Shown here: one piece after another, positions 11,402 through 20,923 of the stretch
Layout of the letters: the number at the start of each line of letters is the position of its first letter
Position numbering within the stretch: position 1 is the first letter of the stretch
From: Burkholderia mayonis
GTDB lineage: Bacteria; Pseudomonadota; Gammaproteobacteria; Burkholderiales; Burkholderiaceae
Length of the DNA stretch: 64,000 nucleotides
NCBI RefSeq assembly: GCF_001523745.2
Contig: NZ_CP013386.1
Span: 1 to 64,000 of the forward strand
Direction of reading: 5' to 3'
Program-made: the position numbers and the translations under genes
Notes under the pieces: generated by a model
What the model was told of the DNA's origin: nothing
Database searches by the model: none
What the model saw: the letters and a program-made list of their open reading frames with translations, nothing else

Positions 11402-12535
11402 TCACGCCTTCGCGACGAGCGCCGCGATCTCGTCTTGCCCGAATCCCGCTTCGCGCAAGATCGCGGCGCCGTCCGCGCCGCGCCGCGGCACCGCGCCGGG
11501 CTGCGCGTTCGGCGAACCGGAAAACCGCGGCGCAGGCGCGGCCTGCAGCACGCCGTCGCGCTCCGCGTAGACGCCGCGCGCCGCGAGATGCGGATGCGAT
11601 TTCGCTTCGGCCGGGCTCAGCACCGGCGCGAAACACACGTCGGTGCCTTCCATCAGCGCGATCCAATGCGCGCGCGGCCGGCTCGCGAAAACCGCCGCGA
11701 GCCGCTCGCGCAGCCGCGGCCAGCGGCTCGCATCGTATTGATTCCGGAACTCGTCGTCGCCGGTCAGATCAAGCTTGTCGAGAAGCAGCGCGTAGAACTG
11801 CGGCTCGAGCGCGCCGACGCTCACATAGCCGCCGCACGCGCAGCGATAGCTGCCGTACCAGTGCGGACCGTCGAGCAAGCCCTTGCCGCGCTCCATCGGC
11901 TGAAAACCCGCCGCATGGATCGACAACAGCAGGTTCATCAGATTCGCGCTGCCGTCTACGATCGCCGCGTCGACGACCTGCCCCGTCCCGCGCGAGCGCG
12001 CCTCCAGGAGGCCCGCGAGCACGCCCATCGCGAGATACAGCGCGCCGCCGCCGAGATCGCCGATGAGCGTCGGCGGCGCCAGCGGCGCGTCGCCCGGTTG
12101 CCCCGCGTACCACAACGCGCCTGACAGGCCGATGTAGTTGATGTCGTGCCCCGCCGCATCGGCGAGCGGTCCGTCCTGGCCCCAGCCCGTCATCCGTCCG
12201 TACACGAGCTTCGGATTGCGCGCTAAGCATGCGTCGGGCCCGAGGCCGAGCCGCTCCATCACGCCGGGGCGCATGCCTTCGATCAGCGCGTCGGCAGTCT
12301 CGACGAGCCGCAGCACCGCCGCGACCGCCGCGGGCTGCTTGAGATCGAGCGCGAGCGAGCGCTTGCCGCGATTGAAGATCGCGCGACGGCCGAGGTCGAG
12401 CGGATCGCCGTCGCGGCCGGCCGTGCGCTCGACAAGGATCACGTCGGCGCCCATGTCGGCGAGCAGCATTCCGCAGAACGGCGCCGGGCCCAGTCCGGCG
12501 ATTTCGACGATTCGGATTCCGTGCAAAGGGCCCAT
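11402..12535 (-). CDS. CaiB/BaiF CoA-transferase family III, alpha-methylacyl-CoA racemase-like
   Basis: A 377-residue member of the family III CoA-transferases. The opening LHGIRIVEIAGLGPAPFCGMLLADMGADV is typical (read in two parts around GLGP). GHDINY supplies the His and LIGDLGGGALYLAMG the Asp seen in alpha-methylacyl-CoA racemases, which epimerise the 2-methyl centre of branched acyl-CoAs before beta-oxidation. The ATG at 12535 is favoured over 12583 because it starts right before the conserved fold. It follows the beta-oxidation genes on the same strand after a 318-bp gap, consistent with a role in degrading branched-chain acyl-CoA. CoA transfer instead of racemisation is the alternative. 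Confidence 0.8.
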   Translation of the reverse strand: MGPLHGIRIVEIAGLGPAPFCGMLLADMGADVILVERTAGRDGDPLDLGRRAIFNRGKRSLALDLKQPAAVAAVLRLVETADALIEGMRPGVMERLGLGPDACLARNPKLVYGRMTGWGQDGPLADAAGHDINYIGLSGALWYAGQPGDAPLAPPTLIGDLGGGALYLAMGVLAGLLEARSRGTGQVVDAAIVDGSANLMNLLLSIHAAGFQPMERGKGLLDGPHWYGSYRCACGGYVSVGALEPQFYALLLDKLDLTGDDEFRNQYDASRWPRLRERLAAVFASRPRAHWIALMEGTDVCFAPVLSPAEAKSHPHLAARGVYAERDGVLQAAPAPRFSGSPNAQPGAVPRRGADGAAILREAGFGQDEIAALVAKA

Positions 12536-12853
12536 GCCCGCTCCCGTGAGGTTCGATATTTTCGGCGTGATATGGCGTCGCATCGCGATGCGTCGGTCGC
12601 GCCGACCGTGGTTCGGCGACGCGACGCAACCTCACACGTCGCACATCACGCGGTATGCGACGCAATTCCGCTCGCCGTACGACGCCCGGCGCACCGCGCG
12701 CACCGAAACGTCCGGCTCAGTAGTTGTTCATGATTCAGGTCTCACCCCGAGGGATGAAGCCGACGGTCGATCCGCCCGAGCGGAGTTCGGGCGGATATGA
12801 AAGTCTGCGGTGTCGGCATGGAGGTCGGCTTCTTCTTGGTGCGCAAAGCCCGT
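12536..12853. other. Gap between hydratase/dehydrogenase and racemase-like genes
   Basis: 318 bp of GC-rich sequence without a supportable gene on either strand. A promoter for the racemase-like gene is possible, but no clear -35/-10 pair was identified. Confidence 0.4.
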
Positions 12854-14977
12854 TCAGTAGAAGGTTTGTCGCTCGGCAGCCATCTTGCGCAGCAACTCCG
12901 GCGCGGCGAAGCGCGCACCGTGTTGCGCCGCGAGACGATCGCACGTCGCGACGAACGCGTCCACCCCAATGCCGTGAATATGCGAAATCGGGCCGCCGCG
13001 GAACGCCGGAAAACCCCAGCCGAGGATCGCGCCGACGTCCGCGTCGCGGGCCGTCGTGAGCACGCGCTCTTCGACGCAGCGCGCGGTCTCGACCGCCTGC
13101 ACCGTCACCAGCCGGTCGATCAGCGTCTTCACGTCCGGCTGCTCGGCCGCGACCGGGAACTCGTCCGCGAGCCCCGGCCACAGCGCCTTCTTGCCGCCAC
13201 TCGCAGGATAGTCGTAATAGCCTTGCCCCGCTTTCCGGCCGAGCCGCCCGAGCTCGACCATCCGTGCGGCCGCTTCCTCGCCGGGCCGCGCGACGTACGC
13301 ATCGCCGAGATCCGCGCGCGTTTGCTTCGTGATCTTGTGGATCAGTTCGCTCGACACTTCGTCGGTCAGCGCGAGCGGCCCGACCGGCATGCCGGCGAGC
13401 AGCCCGGCGCTCTCGATCAGCGCCGGCGCAACGCCCTCGACGAGCATCGCGAGCCCTTCGAGCACGTACGTCGAGAACACGCGGCTCGTGTAGAAGCCGC
13501 GCGAATCGTTGACGACGATCGGCGTCATGCCGATCGCCTTCACGTAATCGAGCGCGCGCGCAAGCGTCTCCTGGCTCGTTTCGCGCCCGACGATCACTTC
13601 GACGAGCGGCATCTTGTCGACGGGCGAGAAGAAGTGCAGGCCGATGAAGTTCGCCGGCCGCGCGCTCGCCTGCGCCAACCCCGAGATCGGCAGCGTCGAC
13701 GTGTTCGACGCGAAGAGCGCGTCCGGCGCGAGCACCGCTTCGCTCCTGCGCGTGACGTCGGCCTTGATCGCGCGATCCTCGAACACCGCTTCGATCACGA
13801 GCTCCGCGCCGTCGAGGCGCGCGAAGTCGGTCGTCGCCGTGATCTTCGCGAGGAGCGCGTCGGCCTTCTCCTGCGCGAGCCGGCCGCGCTGGACCTGCTT
13901 GTCGACGAGCTTGCGCGAATAGTCCTTGCCGCGCGCGGCCGCTTCGTCGCTCGTATCGATCAGCACCACGTCGAGCCCCGCCTTCGCGCTCACGTACGCG
14001 ATGCCCGCGCCCATCATCCCCGCGCCGAGCACGCCGATCTTCCGGTAGCGCTGCGTCGGCACGCCCGCCGGCCGCGCGGCGAGCTTGTTCGCTTCGTTCA
14101 TCCCGAAGAACAGCGTGCGGATCATCGCCTTCGCTTCCGGCGACAGCACCGCCTTCACGAAGTAGCGCGCTTCCGTCTTCAGGCCCGTGTCGAGATCCGT
14201 CAGCAGCCCTTCGTACACGCACGACAGGATGCTCGCGACGGCCGGATAGTTGCCGTACGTCTTCTGCCGCGCGAGCGCGTTCGCCGCCATGAACACCTGC
14301 TGGACGGCCGGGTGCGTCACCGCGCCGCCCGGAATCTTGAAGCCCTTCGCGTCCCACGGCTGCGTCGCGGTGCGGCGGCTCGCGTCGAGCAGCCACGCGC
14401 GCGCGGCGACGGTCTCTTCGCCCGCCGGCACGACCGCGTGCACGATGCCCGCCTTCAGCGCGTCGGGCGCCTTCAGCCGCTTGCCTTCAAGCAGGAGCGG
14501 CAACGACGCCTGAATGCCGATCAGCCGCGGCAGGCGCTGCGTGCCGCCGCCGCCCGGCAGCAGGCCGAGCGTCACTTCGGGCAGCCCGAAACGCGCCTTC
14601 GGGTTGTCGGCCGCGACGCGATAATGGCCCGCGAGCGCGATCTCCAATCCGCCGCCGAGCGCCGAGCCCGGCATCGCGATCGCAACCGGCTTGCCGCCCG
14701 TTTCGAGCGCGCGCAGCGCGCGGTGCAATTCGCACGTGCGGTCGAAGAGCGTCGCGGCGTCGCTGCTCGCCTGCAGCCATTCGAGGTCGCCGCCCGCGAT
14801 GAAGTCGGGCTTCGCCGACGTGACGAGAATCCCCTTCGCCGCCGCATCCTGAAGCGCGCGCGCCGCCGCCGCGAAGAACGCCTCGCAGCTTGCGCCGTTC
14901 AGCACGTTCTGGCTGCGGTCCGGCAGGTTCCAGGTGAGGGTCGCGATGCCGTCGTCATCGAGCGTGTAATCGATCAT
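12854..14977 (-). CDS. FadB/FadJ-type enoyl-CoA hydratase / 3-hydroxyacyl-CoA dehydrogenase
   Basis: This 707-residue bifunctional enzyme hydrates trans-2-enoyl-CoA and oxidises the 3-hydroxyacyl-CoA with NAD. The N-terminal crotonase domain has the oxyanion segments (IAGGDLEWL; GSALGGGLEIALAGHYR) with candidate catalytic Glu112 and Glu134 (GLPEVTLGLLPGGGGTQRL). From about residue 315 comes the Rossmann motif VLGAGMMGAGIA, then the dehydrogenase active-site region GLHFFSPVDKMPLVEVI. The C-terminal helical domain ends with the GFPAFRGGP motif. It is 12 bp downstream of the thiolase gene on the same strand, as in fad operons. Confidence 0.92.
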   Translation of the reverse strand: MIDYTLDDDGIATLTWNLPDRSQNVLNGASCEAFFAAAARALQDAAAKGILVTSAKPDFIAGGDLEWLQASSDAATLFDRTCELHRALRALETGGKPVAIAMPGSALGGGLEIALAGHYRVAADNPKARFGLPEVTLGLLPGGGGTQRLPRLIGIQASLPLLLEGKRLKAPDALKAGIVHAVVPAGEETVAARAWLLDASRRTATQPWDAKGFKIPGGAVTHPAVQQVFMAANALARQKTYGNYPAVASILSCVYEGLLTDLDTGLKTEARYFVKAVLSPEAKAMIRTLFFGMNEANKLAARPAGVPTQRYRKIGVLGAGMMGAGIAYVSAKAGLDVVLIDTSDEAAARGKDYSRKLVDKQVQRGRLAQEKADALLAKITATTDFARLDGAELVIEAVFEDRAIKADVTRRSEAVLAPDALFASNTSTLPISGLAQASARPANFIGLHFFSPVDKMPLVEVIVGRETSQETLARALDYVKAIGMTPIVVNDSRGFYTSRVFSTYVLEGLAMLVEGVAPALIESAGLLAGMPVGPLALTDEVSSELIHKITKQTRADLGDAYVARPGEEAAARMVELGRLGRKAGQGYYDYPASGGKKALWPGLADEFPVAAEQPDVKTLIDRLVTVQAVETARCVEERVLTTARDADVGAILGWGFPAFRGGPISHIHGIGVDAFVATCDRLAAQHGARFAAPELLRKMAAERQTFY

Positions 14978-14989
14978 GGTGGTCCCCCG

Positions 14990-16195
14990 TCAAATCCGTT
15001 CGATGATGGTCGCCGTGCCCATGCCGGCGCCGACGCACAGCGTCGCGAGGCCCGTGGCCGCGCCGCGCCGCTCGAGCTCGTCGAGCAGCGTGCCGAGGAT
15101 CATCGCGCCCGTCGCGCCGAGCGGATGGCCCAACGCGATCGCGCCGCCGTTCACGTTGATCCGGTCGTGCGAAATCGACATCACGTCGATGAAGCGCAGC
15201 ACGACCGACGCGAACGCTTCGTTCAGCTCGTAGAGATCGATGTCGGCCGCGCGCATGCCGGCGCGCTTCAGCGCCTTCTCGGCCGCGTAGCTCGGCCCCG
15301 TCAGCATGATCGAAGGCTCCGAGCCGATGCTCGCGAACGAGCGAATCCGCGCGCGCGGCGTGAGGCCCGCGCGCTTGCCCGCTTCCAGCGTGCCGATCAG
15401 CACGGCCGCCGCGCCATCGACGATCCCCGAACTGTTGCCCGCGTGATGCACATGCTCGATCCGTTCGAGCTCCGGATAGCGCTGGCGGATCACCGCGTCG
15501 AAGCCGTACATCTCGCCCAGCTCGGCGAACGACGGCTTGAGCGTCGCGAGCGTGTCGAGCGTCGTCTGCGGGCGGATCGTCTCGTCGCGATCGAGGATCG
15601 TGAGGCCGTTCGCGTCGCGCACCGGCACGATCGAACGCGCGAACCGGCCGGCCTGCGTCGCCGCGTGCGCGCGCCGGTGGCTCTCGACCGCGTACGCGTC
15701 GACGTCGGTGCGGCTGTAGCCCCACTTCGTCGCGATCGTATCGGCCGACACGCCCTGCGGCACGAAGTAGCTCGGAATCGCGATCGCCGGATCGACCGGC
15801 CACGCGCCGCCGCTCGAACCCATCGGCACGCGCGACATGCTTTCGACGCCGCCGCCGATCGCCATGTCCGACTGGCCGGACATCACCTGCGCGGCGGCCA
15901 TGTTGCACGCTTCGAGGCCCGACGCGCAGAATCGGTTGATCTGCACGCCCGCGGCGCTCTCCGCGTAGCCGGCCGCGAGCACCGCAACGCGGCCGATGCA
16001 CGCGCCCTGCTCGCCGACGGGCTCGACGCAGCCGAGCACCACGTCGTCGACGAGACGCGTGTCGAGGTCGTTGCGGTCGCGGATCGCTCGCAGCGCGGTT
16101 TCGGCAAGCCGCAGCGGCGTGACGCCGTGCAGGCTGCCGTCCTTCTTGCCTTTGCCGCGCGGCGTGCGCACGGCGTCGAAGATGTAGGCTTCCAT
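14990..16195 (-). CDS. Acetyl-CoA C-acyltransferase (thiolase)
   Basis: A 401-residue thiolase that cleaves 3-ketoacyl-CoA with CoA (or, in reverse, condenses acetyl-CoA). The acylated nucleophile is Cys90 in [11 protein letters not shown]. The His motif [15 protein letters not shown] and the C-terminal Cys motif CVGAGMG complete the active site. The ATG at 16195 gives the standard opening [20 protein letters not shown]; longer frames upstream are spurious. The start is preceded by GGAACGATCC, a usable ribosome-binding site. It sits between the acyl-CoA dehydrogenase and the hydratase/dehydrogenase in one operon. Confidence 0.93.
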   Translation of the reverse strand: MEAYIFDAVRTPRGKGKKDGSLHGVTPLRLAETALRAIRDRNDLDTRLVDDVVLGCVEPVGEQGACIGRVAVLAAGYAESAAGVQINRFCASGLEACNMAAAQVMSGQSDMAIGGGVESMSRVPMGSSGGAWPVDPAIAIPSYFVPQGVSADTIATKWGYSRTDVDAYAVESHRRAHAATQAGRFARSIVPVRDANGLTILDRDETIRPQTTLDTLATLKPSFAELGEMYGFDAVIRQRYPELERIEHVHHAGNSSGIVDGAAAVLIGTLEAGKRAGLTPRARIRSFASIGSEPSIMLTGPSYAAEKALKRAGMRAADIDLYELNEAFASVVLRFIDVMSISHDRINVNGGAIALGHPLGATGAMILGTLLDELERRGAATGLATLCVGAGMGTATIIERI

Positions 16196-16554
16196 GGATC
16201 GTTCCTTGGGTCGATGGGGACAGCCGGCTGGGACGGCGGTCGAGTCGGCCGGGTCGCACTGCCGGCCGGAGCGTGCTTGTCGGGTCTTGCTGGTCGGGTC
16301 TTGCTCGTCGGCGCTCTTCCGTCGGGACGTTCGGCCGGTCGCCGGCCAGCGGCCTCGTCGACGAACCCATCGGCAGCCCCGTCGGCGAACCAGCCACGGA
16401 CCGATCGGCGGGCCGATTCGCGCACCGCGCCGAACCGGCGTCGACCGCCCACCCGATACGCTCGTGTCGAGCAACGTGACGAAGCGCCGATCGCCGATCG
16501 AACCGTGACGCGCGGCCGCGCCGGGCCGTGAGCCGGCGCGTCACGGCCGCGCCG
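16196..16554. other. Intergenic between acyl-CoA dehydrogenase and thiolase genes
   Basis: 359 bp without a supportable gene. It includes a short imperfect direct repeat of about 15 bp (GTCGGGTCTTGCT type, around 16277-16310) and otherwise low-complexity GC-rich sequence. Confidence 0.4.
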
Positions 16555-17691
16555 TCACAGCGTGCGCGCGATCAGCTCCTTCATGATTTCGTTCGTGCCG
16601 CCGTAGATCTGCTGCACGCGGGAATCGGCCCACGCGCGCGCGATCGGGTACTCCCACATGTAGCCATAGCCGCCGTGCAGTTGCACGCAGCGGTCGATCA
16701 CCTTGAACTGCAGCTCGGTCGTCCAGTACTTCGCCATCGACGCGGTGGCCGCGTCGAGCTTGCCCGCGAGCTGCAGCTCGATGCACTTGTCGACGAACAC
16801 GCGGCCGACCTGGATCTCGCTCTTCAGCTCGGCGAGCGCATGACGGCTTGTCTGGAAGTCGATCACCGCGCGGCCGAACGCGCGGCGGTCGCGCGTGTAG
16901 TCGAGCGTCCACGCGAGCGCCGCCTCGGCCGACGCAATCGCGCTGATCGCGATCTGCAGCCGCTCCCACGGCAGCTCCTGCATCAGATAGACGAAGCCGC
17001 GATTTTCTTCGCCGAGCAGGTTCCCGGCGGGCACGCGCACGCCGTCGAAGAACAGCTCGGACGTATCCTGCGCCTTCATGCCGACCTTCTTCAGCCGCTT
17101 GCCCTTGCTGAAGCCCGCCATCTCCGTATCGACGACGAACAGGCTCGTGCCCTTCGAGCCGCCTTCGGGCGTCGTGCGCGCGACGACGATCACGACATCC
17201 GCGTGCCAGCCGTTCGTGATGAAGATCTTCGAGCCGTTGAGCACGTAGTGGTCGCCGTCGCGCACGGCGGTGGTCCGCACGCCTTGCAGGTCGGAGCCCG
17301 CGCCCGGCTCGGTCATCGCGATCGCGCCGATCATCTCCGCGCTCGCGAGCTTCGGCAGGTAGCGCGCCTTGAGCGCGTCGCTGCCGTAATGGAGGATGTA
17401 CGGCGCGACGATCTCCGAATGCAGCCCGAAGCCGAGCCCCGACGCGCCCGCGCGCGCGATTTCCTCGAACAGCACGACGCTGTAGCGGATGTCGGCGCCC
17501 GCACCGCCGTACGCCTCGGGCATGCTCGCGCAGTGGTAGCCGGCCTCGCCGGCCTTGCGCCACACGTCGCGATCCACGTAGCCCTGGTCTTCCCAGCGCT
17601 CGTGGTGCGGCATCACTTCGGACTCGATGAAACGGCGGACGGACTCGCGGAACTGCTCGTGCTCTTCGTCGAAGATGGTGCGGGGAATCAT
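16555..17691 (-). CDS. Acyl-CoA dehydrogenase
   Basis: A 378-residue FAD enzyme that introduces the trans-2 double bond in acyl-CoA. Motifs IGAIAMTEPGAGSDLQG (residues 121-137) and the C-terminal QIYGGTNEIMKELIA are typical. The C-terminal position that is Glu in medium-chain enzymes is Gly here (YGGT). Glu243 in ELPWERLQIA is the likely catalytic base instead, as in long-chain and isovaleryl-CoA dehydrogenases. That suggests long or branched substrates, matching the racemase-like gene in this cluster. It starts 110 bp from the divergent AraC-type regulator. Confidence 0.9.
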   Translation of the reverse strand: MIPRTIFDEEHEQFRESVRRFIESEVMPHHERWEDQGYVDRDVWRKAGEAGYHCASMPEAYGGAGADIRYSVVLFEEIARAGASGLGFGLHSEIVAPYILHYGSDALKARYLPKLASAEMIGAIAMTEPGAGSDLQGVRTTAVRDGDHYVLNGSKIFITNGWHADVVIVVARTTPEGGSKGTSLFVVDTEMAGFSKGKRLKKVGMKAQDTSELFFDGVRVPAGNLLGEENRGFVYLMQELPWERLQIAISAIASAEAALAWTLDYTRDRRAFGRAVIDFQTSRHALAELKSEIQVGRVFVDKCIELQLAGKLDAATASMAKYWTTELQFKVIDRCVQLHGGYGYMWEYPIARAWADSRVQQIYGGTNEIMKELIARTL

Positions 17692-17801
17692 GGCGTCTCC
17701 AGTGAGTGATCGCATGGCGGCCGGCGTCGGCGACCTGCTGTTTGCGGTATTTGAGCAAGTCCGGGACAATCTGCGTTGATCCAAAACGCCATTTTCTTGA
17801 T

Positions 17802-18896
17802 ATGAAAAAGCAGCCACGCGGCGCCGGCCGACCGGGGGTCGCGATCCTTCTGCCGCCGCGGCTCCTGGGCGGCTACGTGTTCCTCACGCAGGAAATGCTG
17901 CTGCTCGCCGGCACGATGAAGGCGCGCAGCCTCGACGTCGTGAACAGCCGGCTTTTCGACATCGCGATCCTGTCGCACGACGGACGGCCGGTGCAGACGA
18001 TCGGCGGAATCGACGTGCCGGCGACGGCCGCGCTTCGCGACGCCGATGCGCACGAAGTCGTGATCGTCCCCGCGCAGTTCATGCCCGACGAGCAGATCGA
18101 CGCGGCCGAGCGCGTCTTTATCGACTGGCTGCGCCGGCGCTACGCGGCGGGCGCGCTCGTCGTCGGGCTCAACGCCGCGCCGCTCCTCGCGAAGGCCGGG
18201 CTCCTCGACGGCCGCGGCGCGACCGGGCTGCCGAGCGAGCGCACGCTGTTCGCGCGGCATTTTCCGGCGGTGCGCTACACGCCGTCGAAGCCGCTCGTCG
18301 TCGACGGGCGGCTCATCACGGTGAGCGGGATCAATCCGGCCGTCGACGCGTGCGCCTACGTAATCGACTACTGCTTCGGCGCGGGTGTGTCGCAGCAGTT
18401 GCTCAAGGTCGCGCTCACGCAGGCGCTGCCGTCGTACGAGCACATGGCCGTGTGGGCCGCGCAGTACAAGCGGCACGGCGACGGGCCGGTGCTCGCGATC
18501 CAGGACATCGTCGAGCGCGCGCTCGCGCATCCGCCGACACTCGCCGAGCTCGCCGCGCGCGCGGCGATGAGCGAGCGCACGCTGTCGCGCCGCTTCGCCG
18601 CCGCCACGGGGCTCACGTTGCGGCGCTACGTCGCCGTGCTGCGCGTCGAGCTCGCCGCGTTCCTGCTGCGCACGAGCCGGATGACGCTCGATCACATCGC
18701 CGACGAATGCGGCTTCGCGAGCGCGAGCGCGTTGAGCCATGCGTTTCTCGCGGGGCAAGGATGCAGCCCGATTCAGTATCGGAATCGGCATCGACATCGG
18801 CCGGATGCGCGGCCGGATGTCCGGCGGGACGCGGCGGATGGAAACGCGGCGGGCGGTGCGGGGACGGCCTCGGGCGGCGGGGCGGATTCCGTTTGA
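17802..18896 (+). CDS. GlxA-like AraC family regulator with DJ-1/PfpI-type N-terminal domain
   Basis: A 364-residue regulator. Residues about 10-190 form a DJ-1/PfpI-like domain (VAILLPPRLLGGYVFLTQEM, later VIVPAQFMPDEQ), which in GlxA-type proteins is a sensory domain without catalysis. The C-terminal third has two HTH motifs (PTLAELAARAAMSERTLSRRF and MTLDHIADECGFASASALSHAF). The tail after QYRNRHRH is long, basic and low-complexity. It is divergent from the acyl-CoA dehydrogenase operon, which it probably regulates. The ATG at 17802 follows a weak purine-rich site. Confidence 0.82.
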   Translation: MKKQPRGAGRPGVAILLPPRLLGGYVFLTQEMLLLAGTMKARSLDVVNSRLFDIAILSHDGRPVQTIGGIDVPATAALRDADAHEVVIVPAQFMPDEQIDAAERVFIDWLRRRYAAGALVVGLNAAPLLAKAGLLDGRGATGLPSERTLFARHFPAVRYTPSKPLVVDGRLITVSGINPAVDACAYVIDYCFGAGVSQQLLKVALTQALPSYEHMAVWAAQYKRHGDGPVLAIQDIVERALAHPPTLAELAARAAMSERTLSRRFAAATGLTLRRYVAVLRVELAAFLLRTSRMTLDHIADECGFASASALSHAFLAGQGCSPIQYRNRHRHRPDARPDVRRDAADGNAAGGAGTASGGGADSV

Positions 18897-18988
18897 TGCC
18901 GGCGGGCGACGGGCAGTCGACGTTGAGGGACGGGTGGCGTCGTGACCATCGGCCCAACCGCTTTCATCGCCCGCCATCCACTACTCGA

Positions 18989-19040
18989 CCGGATTGAAAT
19001 ATTACAAAAAAAGCAATATAAATAAATCCGATGTAATCAC
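18989..19040. promoter_or_regulatory. AT-rich operator-like region upstream of the PaaX-like gene
   Basis: This short segment is unusually AT-rich for this genome. It carries two nested inverted repeats: CGGATT (18990-18995) with AATCCG (19025-19030), and ATTACA (19001-19006) with TGTAAT (19032-19037). It lies 30 bp before the regulator's start, a position suited to autoregulation. The repeats are seen; the binding is inferred. Confidence 0.4.
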
Positions 19041-19070
19041 CTTTCGTTTTTCAGCCGTGAGACGCTCCCC

Positions 19071-19907
19071 ATGACGCAACCCACCGCGAAACATCTGATC
19101 CTCGATTTGCTGGTCGCGAAGGACGGCGAGCCGCTTCAGGTGCGCGAAGCGATCATCGCGTGCCGGCTGTTCGGCCTCACCGAAAACAGCGTGCGCGTTG
19201 CGCTCGCGCGGCTCGCGGCCGAATCGCTCGTTGAGGGCGCGGAGCGCGGCAGCTACCGGCTCGGGCCGTCGGCCGTCGAGCTGTCGGAGGAGCTGACCGC
19301 GTGGCGCACCGTCGAGACGCGGCTGCGCCGCTGGAGCGGCGCGTATCTGATGGTGTCGTGCATTTCGCTCGGCCGCGTCGACCGCACCGCCCTCGCGCGC
19401 CGCGAGCGCGCGCTCGAGATGCTCGGCTTCCGCGAATGGGACAAGAGCCTGTACGTGCGCCCTGACAACGTCGAAGGCAACGTCGATACCGTGCGCCGGC
19501 GGCTGACGAAGCTCGGCGTCGAGCCGGCGGCGGCCGTGTTCGTCGCGATGGGCTTCGACGCTGCCCAGGAAGCGCGCATCCGCGCGCTGTGGGACGGCGA
19601 AGCGCTGTCGAACGCGTACCGCACGCTCGGCGCGCAGCTCGAAGACTGGCTCGCGCGCGCACCGGAGCTCGATCTCGATGTCGCCGCGCGCGAGGCGTTC
19701 CTGCTCGGCGGCAAGGCGATCCGGCAGGTCGTGTTCGATCCGCTGCTGCCCGAGCCGTTCGTCGATGCGGCCGCGCGCGCCGCGTTCATCGAATGCGCGC
19801 GGCGCTACGTCGGCGTGGGCCACCGAGTCTGGCGCGCGTTGTTCGACAGCGAGCGCCCGGCCGCGGCAGCCGCGCCGGGCGCCGCCGCCGTCAGTCGATT
19901 GCACTAG
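19071..19907 (+). CDS. PaaX-family transcriptional regulator
   Basis: A 278-residue protein with the three-part PaaX layout. An N-terminal winged helix (KHLILDLLVAKDGEPLQVRE, FGLTENSVRVALARLAAESL) is followed by a middle domain (WSGAYLMVSC, GFREWDKSLYVRPDN) and a C-terminal PaaX-C-type helical domain (DPLLPEPFVD, then ECARRYVGVGHRVW). PaaX represses phenylacetate catabolism and senses an aryl-CoA. No paa genes are nearby, so the ligand here is unknown. It is followed by a desaturase gene 26 bp downstream on the same strand, the probable target or partner. Confidence 0.85.
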   Translation: MTQPTAKHLILDLLVAKDGEPLQVREAIIACRLFGLTENSVRVALARLAAESLVEGAERGSYRLGPSAVELSEELTAWRTVETRLRRWSGAYLMVSCISLGRVDRTALARRERALEMLGFREWDKSLYVRPDNVEGNVDTVRRRLTKLGVEPAAAVFVAMGFDAAQEARIRALWDGEALSNAYRTLGAQLEDWLARAPELDLDVAAREAFLLGGKAIRQVVFDPLLPEPFVDAAARAAFIECARRYVGVGHRVWRALFDSERPAAAAAPGAAAVSRLH

Positions 19908-19933
19908 CGGGACACGCCGGAGGAGACATCGAC

Positions 19934-20923
19934 ATGATAGAAAGAATCCGCATCCGCGATCTCTTCACCCGCGACGAGATCCGCTCGCTGACCGCGCGCT
20001 CGAACTGGCGCGGCGCATGGGCGGTCGGCTCGACGTGGGCGGTGATCGCGCTCGCGTTCGCGGGCCTCGCCTATGCGCGCGCGCATTTCTCGCCTTGGGG
20101 CTTCGCGCTGGCGCTCGCGGTCGGCATGACGATTCTCGCCGGACGCCAGCTCTGTCTCGGCATCCTCCAGCACGACGCCGCGCACGGTACGCTGTTTCGC
20201 ACGCGCTGGGCGAACGACGTGCTCGTCGACTGGCTGTGCGCGCGCCCGATCTGGAACGAGCTGCACAAGTACCGCCCGTATCACCTGACTCACCACGCGA
20301 CGACGTCGTCGAGCGCCGATCCGGATCTGTCGCTCGTGGCGGGCCTGCCGACGACGCGCGCGTCGCTCGCGCGCAAGTTCCTGCGCGACGTTTCCGGCGT
20401 GACGGGCGTCAAGTTCCTGATCGGCCGCGCGCTGATGGACGCGGGCGTGCTGAAATGGTCGCTGACGAACGATATCGAGCGCCTGCCGCAGACGGGCCGG
20501 CGCTGGTGGGATTATCCGCTCGCATTCTTCCGCACCGCGGCCGGCATGCTGATCACGAACGCCATCCTGTTCGGCGTGCTGTGGGCGAGCGGTCATCCGT
20601 GGCTGTATGGCGCGTGGGTGCTCGCGTACGTGACGCCGTTTCCGCTTTTCATCCGCATCCGCTCGATGGCCGAGCACGCGTGCCTCGAAGCGAGCGACGA
20701 TCCGCTGCGCAACACGCGCACGACGCACGCCGGCTGGCTCGCGCGCGCGACCGTCGCGCCGATTCGCGTGAACTATCATGTCGAGCATCACCTGATGGCG
20801 TCGGTGCCGTACTTCCGGCTGCCGAAGATGCACCGGATGCTGCGCGAGCGCGGCTGCGTCGCGCGGCCGCCGTCGTATTGGCAGGTGCTGAAGGCCGTCA
20901 GCGGGAAACCGCCGGCGGCTTGA
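19934..20923 (+). CDS. Membrane fatty acid desaturase-like protein
   Basis: A 329-residue integral membrane di-iron enzyme. Three His boxes are visible: HDAAH (about residues 79-83), HLTHH (about 116-120) and HVEHH near residue 279, which together bind the diiron centre. At least four hydrophobic segments surround them (VIALAFAGLAYA, ALALAVGMTILAG, AGMLITNAILFGVLW, GAWVLAYVTPF). It would insert a double bond or hydroxyl into an acyl chain. A good ribosome-binding site (GGAGGAGAC) precedes the ATG at 19934. It is co-oriented with the PaaX-like regulator. Substrate unknown. Confidence 0.82.
   Translation: MIERIRIRDLFTRDEIRSLTARSNWRGAWAVGSTWAVIALAFAGLAYARAHFSPWGFALALAVGMTILAGRQLCLGILQHDAAHGTLFRTRWANDVLVDWLCARPIWNELHKYRPYHLTHHATTSSSADPDLSLVAGLPTTRASLARKFLRDVSGVTGVKFLIGRALMDAGVLKWSLTNDIERLPQTGRRWWDYPLAFFRTAAGMLITNAILFGVLWASGHPWLYGAWVLAYVTPFPLFIRIRSMAEHACLEASDDPLRNTRTTHAGWLARATVAPIRVNYHVEHHLMASVPYFRLPKMHRMLRERGCVARPPSYWQVLKAVSGKPPAA

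Noticed and set aside
16277..16310. Short direct repeat GTCGGGTCTTGCT in the thiolase upstream region
   Set aside because: Two imperfect copies in low-complexity DNA; no sign of function.
12797..16531. 1244-codon plus-strand open frame across the beta-oxidation genes
   Set aside because: It is antisense to three well-recognised enzymes and has repetitive R/A/H/D composition typical of GC-rich shadow frames.
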